A DNA stretch of 9,389 nucleotides from contig CASBPW010000015.1 in the NCBI GenBank assembly GCA_949127685.1, forward strand, positions 1-9,389, in the 5' to 3' direction. Every line of letters starts with the position of its first letter. Positions within the stretch are counted from its first letter, which is position 1. The DNA is from Candidatus Sivonenia alaskensis PMM_0068 (GTDB lineage Bacteria > Cyanobacteriota > Cyanobacteriia > Gloeobacterales > PMM-0068). Under the pieces are notes generated by a model. It did no database searches and was not told the origin of the DNA. It worked only from the letters and a program-made list of their open reading frames with translations. The position numbers and the translations under genes are program-made. Of the stretch, positions 6,405 through 9,389 are shown piece by piece.

Positions 6405-7547
6405 GTGTCACTACGCAAAGGTTTTGAGGTCGAACTGTACACTGGTTTTCCTAATGGCCATGTAGTAGGGCTCTCAGACAAAGTTCAAAGCCTATTACCT
6501 CATTTCATGAAAGAGCCCGACAGTCGCAATGTCGAGTATGTGACTCCACCCCTATTTGATTATCAGGAACTGCTTTGTGCGCTCTTAAAGCCCCGCAGAC
6601 AATTGCGCCAAGTGCTCGAAGGTCTCGGCGGCTACACGATTATTCCCGGTAGTACGCTACCGCTTCAGGGAGAATCTCTCCAGTTTCATCGCTCTGATCC
6701 CCAAAATTCTTATCATGACCGTATTGAAAAAGCCTACGGGACCAAGGTAGTCACGGCCAGTATCCATATCAACCTAGGTATTCCTGACCCTGAACTGGTG
6801 ATCAAAGCCTGTCGTTTGTTGCGCCTTGAAGCCCCCGTAGTCTTGGCTTTGAGTGCTTCTTCACCTTTTTTAGATGGAGCCCCTACGGGCTTCCATTCCA
6901 GCCGATGGGGACTTTTCCCCAAGACCCCGGAGCAGGTACCGCTCTTCATAAGCCATCAGCACTACATTGATTGGGTGCAACAGCAACTTGTCTTCGGAAC
7001 CATGTGGAATGTCCGCCATCTATGGGCTTCCGTGCGTCCAAATGGTCCAGACCGTCCTGGGCATATCGACCGGGCAGAGCTCCGTATCTCTGATTTGATC
7101 ATTGACCCTCAGGTACTTTTGGGGATCACCTTGCTCTTAGAACATCGACTGCTCGATTTGCTCTCTGGAAAAATCCCTGACCCTTTAGATTCTCCTCGCT
7201 TTACTGCAGAAGAATTGGTGGAAATCACTAATCAGAACGAAGTTCAAGCGGCCCATTATAGTCTGGATGCTCCTTTGGTTCATTGGCAAACAGGGGAGAC
7301 CCTGACGGCGCGCACCTGGGCTAGCCAATGGATAGAAGAGCTCAGATTTAAGACCCTTTCGAGAGGTCAGCAGCCGTTTATTGACGCTGTTGAAAAGGTT
7401 TTGATTGGGGGCAATGAAGCCATGCGCTGGCTCGGACAATACAAACTAGGCCTTTCTGTCCCCCAGATCGTGCAAGAAGCGATTCAGTCTTGCAAAGAGC
7501 AGGAAGAAGAGCTTACCTGCCGCCTTTGTACAGAACGTTTATATTAG
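6405..7547 (+). CDS. gshA: Glutamate-cysteine ligase, cyanobacterial type
   Basis: GshA makes gamma-glutamylcysteine from glutamate, cysteine and ATP, the first and usually limiting step of glutathione synthesis in the cytosol. The protein (380 aa, usual length) belongs to the cyanobacterial GCS family. It opens with KGFEVELYTG (5-14), then EPDSRNVEY (37-45), IPGSTL (80-85), RSDPQNSYHD (96-105), YGTKVVTASIHINLGIPDPE (111-130), ALSASSPFLDG (148-158), SSRWGLFP (165-172) and VRHLWASVRPNG (203-214), a pattern I recognise from that family. The start is GTG 6405, supported by GAGGA ending 6 nt upstream; no in-frame ATG is near. The C-terminus carries C363, C372 and C375, the last two as CRLC, in a tail where homologues I recall are charged and cysteine-poor. 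The gene lies between ndhA and ndhO on the same strand. Confidence 0.95.
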   Translation: MSLRKGFEVELYTGFPNGHVVGLSDKVQSLLPHFMKEPDSRNVEYVTPPLFDYQELLCALLKPRRQLRQVLEGLGGYTIIPGSTLPLQGESLQFHRSDPQNSYHDRIEKAYGTKVVTASIHINLGIPDPELVIKACRLLRLEAPVVLALSASSPFLDGAPTGFHSSRWGLFPKTPEQVPLFISHQHYIDWVQQQLVFGTMWNVRHLWASVRPNGPDRPGHIDRAELRISDLIIDPQVLLGITLLLEHRLLDLLSGKIPDPLDSPRFTAEELVEITNQNEVQAAHYSLDAPLVHWQTGETLTARTWASQWIEELRFKTLSRGQQPFIDAVEKVLIGGNEAMRWLGQYKLGLSVPQIVQEAIQSCKEQEEELTCRLCTERLY

Positions 7548-7637
7548 AGCGTTATCCAAAAGTCACAATATATTGCTTCATACTCATCCATGTCGGATGT
7601 CCGCTAAACTAAAGCTCAAATTCAATACAGTTTTCCT

Positions 7638-7883
7638 ATGGCTACTCCTCTAAAGAAGGGCTCTGCGGTAAGAGCTGTTCGTGCACAATTGACAGGTACC
7701 TTTGCCCAAGCCAACGACATCCGCTGGCCTGACTTCATTTTTAAGACCAATGGTGAAATCCTGGAACTAAAGGGCGATTATGCTCTGATCAAGTTTGGCG
7801 CTGTCCCTACTCCGCCCACCTGGTTTCCCTTGGCTGGACTGGTGGATATAGCCGATCTCTCTCAAGCAATTCCAGGCTCTTAG
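7638..7883 (+). CDS. ndhO: NAD(P)H-quinone oxidoreductase subunit O (NDH-1 NdhO)
   Basis: NdhO is a small peripheral subunit specific to oxygenic phototrophs. It binds the hydrophilic arm of NDH-1 near NdhI, where it is reported to modulate complex stability and ferredoxin-dependent activity. The signature is clear: KKGSAVRAVR (6-15), the RWPDFIF stretch (29-35), GEILELKGDYALIKF (39-53) and PTPPTWFPLAGL (57-68), an SH3-like beta fold. At 81 residues it is about ten longer than the NdhO proteins I recall, mainly through the C-terminal tail after L68. The ATG at 7638 has no Shine-Dalgarno sequence (TTTTCCT precedes it). Its 90-nt upstream gap holds no convincing promoter, so cotranscription with gshA is possible. 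ndhA lies two genes upstream. Confidence 0.93.
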   Translation: MATPLKKGSAVRAVRAQLTGTFAQANDIRWPDFIFKTNGEILELKGDYALIKFGAVPTPPTWFPLAGLVDIADLSQAIPGS

Positions 7884-7959
7884 GGAAAGGCAAAAAGTTG
7901 ATTGATACCCGTAAGACCAAAAATCGGGCAGAATAATAAAGCTTTGATGGACCTAATCT

Positions 7960-9051
7960 GTGACCGTCACTCCTTTGCGCGTTGAGAGCACTAGTTGGCC
8001 GGGACTTATCCGCCATTACAGAGACTATTTGCCTGTCACCGAGCGAACTCCTATAGTCACCCTTAGAGAAGGGAACACACCCCTGATTCCGGCCTCCAGC
8101 ATTTCCAAACGGATTGGTCGTGATGTACAGGTCTGGCTCAAATATGACGGACTAAATCCTACAGGCTCCTTCAAAGACCGGGGGATGACCCTCGCCGTTT
8201 CGAAGGCGAAAGAAGCTGGCTCGGAGGCCGTAATCTGTGCCAGTACGGGAAACACCTCCGCTGCGGCTGCGGCTTATGCCACCCGAGCTGGGATGAAAGC
8301 TTTTGTCCTGATTCCAGAAGGCTATGTCGCTTTGGGTAAGCTCGCTCAAGCACTGATGTATGGGGCTAAAGTGATCGCCATTGATGGTAACTTCGACCGG
8401 GCTTTGCAGCTGGTCCGGCACCTATCCGAAGAGTATCCGATCACCTTGGTGAACTCCGTCAATCCTTACCGCCTAGAAGGGCAGAAAACGGCCGCCTTTG
8501 AGGTGTGTGAGCAGTTGGGGACCGCACCGGATTGGTTGTGTATCCCCGTAGGCAATGCAGGCAATATCACGGCCTACTGGATGGGTTTTTGTATCTATTG
8601 GCAAGAGCACAAAATCCGCCACCGCCCGAAAATGTTCGGATTTCAGGCCGCAGGAGCCGCAGCCCTGTTGGATGGAAAATACACCCCTGTAGAACATCCC
8701 GAAACCATTGCCACTGCGATTCGGATCGGGAATCCGGCCAATGCTATCCGCGCCCTCGCCCTTGCCAAAGCTAGCGAAGGTGGTATTTATTCCGTAACCG
8801 ATGACGAAATCCTAGATGCCTATCGCCTCTTAGCCAAGGAAGAAGGGGTTTTCTGTGAACCGGCCAGTGCTGCTTCTGTGGCTGGGTTGCTCAAACAGGC
8901 TCATTTGTTACCAGAAGGGGCGCAAGTCGTTTGTGTGCTCACTGGCAATGGTCTCAAAGACCCAGACACAGCGATTTCTGCCGCCCTGAGCGAAGTTCAT
9001 CGTCATGTCAAACCTGAAGCTTTAGAAGTAGTACGGGCTATGGGATTTTAG
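7960..9051 (+). CDS. thrC: Threonine synthase
   Basis: ThrC is a PLP enzyme converting O-phospho-L-homoserine to threonine plus phosphate, the last step of threonine synthesis. Of 363 residues, GNTPLIPA (38-45) opens the fold-type II domain and K72 in GSFKDRG (69-75) binds PLP. CASTGNTSAAAAAYA (93-107) is the asparagine loop, PVGNAGNITAYW (196-207) the phosphate-binding glycine loop, and CEPASAAS (299-306) and LTGNGLKD (327-334) the C-terminal motifs. The short N-terminus and single domain match the bacterial class without the long N-terminal domain of the E. coli type. The start is GTG 7960, preceded by a weak GGA about 8 nt away; an ATG at 7947 is out of frame. It lies 76 nt after ndhO and 46 nt before hemH. 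Confidence 0.97.
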   Translation: MTVTPLRVESTSWPGLIRHYRDYLPVTERTPIVTLREGNTPLIPASSISKRIGRDVQVWLKYDGLNPTGSFKDRGMTLAVSKAKEAGSEAVICASTGNTSAAAAAYATRAGMKAFVLIPEGYVALGKLAQALMYGAKVIAIDGNFDRALQLVRHLSEEYPITLVNSVNPYRLEGQKTAAFEVCEQLGTAPDWLCIPVGNAGNITAYWMGFCIYWQEHKIRHRPKMFGFQAAGAAALLDGKYTPVEHPETIATAIRIGNPANAIRALALAKASEGGIYSVTDDEILDAYRLLAKEEGVFCEPASAASVAGLLKQAHLLPEGAQVVCVLTGNGLKDPDTAISAALSEVHRHVKPEALEVVRAMGF

Positions 9052-9056
9052 CTCCG

Positions 9057-9062
9057 TATAAT
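9057..9062 (+). promoter_or_regulatory. Candidate -10 box for hemH
   Basis: A perfect TATAAT begins 6 nt after the thrC stop codon and 35 nt before the hemH GTG, which would give a leader of about 28-30 nt. No -35 consensus is present at the proper distance inside the thrC end, so it would need an activator or be a weak promoter. Confidence 0.35.
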
Positions 9063-9097
9063 GTGCGGTAGAAACTTGGGTCTTGGGGGTATTCATT

Positions 9098-9389
9098 GTG
9101 GAAAAGGTTGGCGTTTTGTTGATGAACCTGGGCGGGCCGGAAAAGCCGGATGATGTGCGCCCCTTTTTGTACAACCTATTCGCTGACCCTGAAATTATCC
9201 GTATTCCCGTTAAGCCTCTCCAAAAGCCCCTGGCTTGGGTTATTTCCACAGCCCGAGCGCCTAAGTCCCAGAAGAACTATGCAGCCATTGGCGGCGGTTC
9301 TCCCCTGAAAGCGATTACCAACCAACAGGGCCGCGTCCTGAAAAAAGCGCTGGCCGCCAGAGGAATTGATGCTCAAATCTATTTAGGTA
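9098..9389 (+). CDS. hemH: Ferrochelatase, 5' part (runs off the window end)
   Basis: Ferrochelatase inserts Fe2+ into protoporphyrin IX to make protoheme, at the branch point with chlorophyll synthesis. Only the first 97 codons are in the window, with no stop before the edge. The visible part is diagnostic: VGVLLMNLGGPEKPDDVRPFL (N-terminal strand and loop, residues 4-24), NLFADPEIIRIP (26-37), LQKPLAWVIS (41-50), and YAAIGGGSPLKAIT (61-74), which resembles cyanobacterial HemH closely. GTG 9098 is chosen because a GGGGG tract (9085-9089) lies about 8 nt upstream and the conserved sequence begins two codons later. Whether the protein carries the C-terminal chlorophyll-binding (CAB/Hlip) extension common in cyanobacteria cannot be seen here. 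Confidence 0.95.
   Translation, partial: MEKVGVLLMNLGGPEKPDDVRPFLYNLFADPEIIRIPVKPLQKPLAWVISTARAPKSQKNYAAIGGGSPLKAITNQQGRVLKKALAARGIDAQIYLG

Noticed and set aside
9022..9249. A minus-strand open frame across the thrC-hemH junction.
   Set aside because: It is antisense to the conserved ferrochelatase N-terminus and has no recognisable domain.
1..9389. CRISPR arrays, insertion sequences, tRNAs, tandem repeats and HIP1 (GCGATCGC) octamers.
   Set aside because: Reading both strands by eye I found no direct-repeat array, transposase, tRNA cloverleaf or HIP1 site.

Overview
The window is a stretch of cyanobacterial chromosome. The organism is indicated by four proteins that are essentially confined to oxygenic phototrophs or have a cyanobacterial form here: CP12, NdhA and NdhO of the photosynthetic NDH-1 complex, a glutamate-cysteine ligase of the cyanobacterial type, and a small membrane protein of the LPA1/REP27 (DUF3493) family. 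Base composition is close to balanced. I found no GCGATCGC (HIP1) octamer, which many cyanobacteria carry in abundance. That absence, together with an ndhA not followed by ndhI, suggests a lineage away from the well-studied model strains, possibly an early-branching one, but this is only an inference.

The layout has three blocks. Block 1 (+ strand, 1-2306) holds the GTPase gene hflX and, 27 nt downstream, the DUF3493 membrane protein gene, ending at a strong hairpin. Block 2 (- strand, 5057 down to about 2337) reads glyA, then a WecA/TagO-type polyprenyl-phosphate sugar-1-phosphate transferase gene whose start is fused to the glyA stop, then cp12, closed by an intrinsic terminator. Block 3 (+ strand, 5182-9389) reads ndhA, gshA, ndhO, thrC and the 5' part of hemH, all co-oriented with gaps of 46-95 nt. 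A 124-nt divergent region separates blocks 2 and 3.

The genes are housekeeping and photosynthesis-related: translation/ribosome rescue (HflX), one-carbon and photorespiratory serine/glycine metabolism (GlyA), cell-envelope glycan priming (WecA-like), Calvin-cycle redox control (CP12), cyclic and respiratory electron flow (NdhA, NdhO), glutathione synthesis (GshA), threonine synthesis (ThrC) and heme synthesis (HemH). No mobile element, CRISPR array, tRNA, rRNA or defence island is visible, and I see no convincing new multi-gene system. 

The most interesting points are local. The conserved HflX N-terminus reads upstream of every canonical start codon, with an ATA where family members have ATG. 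The 289-nt gap between the DUF3493 gene and cp12 looks able to encode a small structured RNA. ndhA and ndhO sit in one gene string, away from ndhI, ndhG and ndhE. Six of the ten genes appear to use GTG starts.
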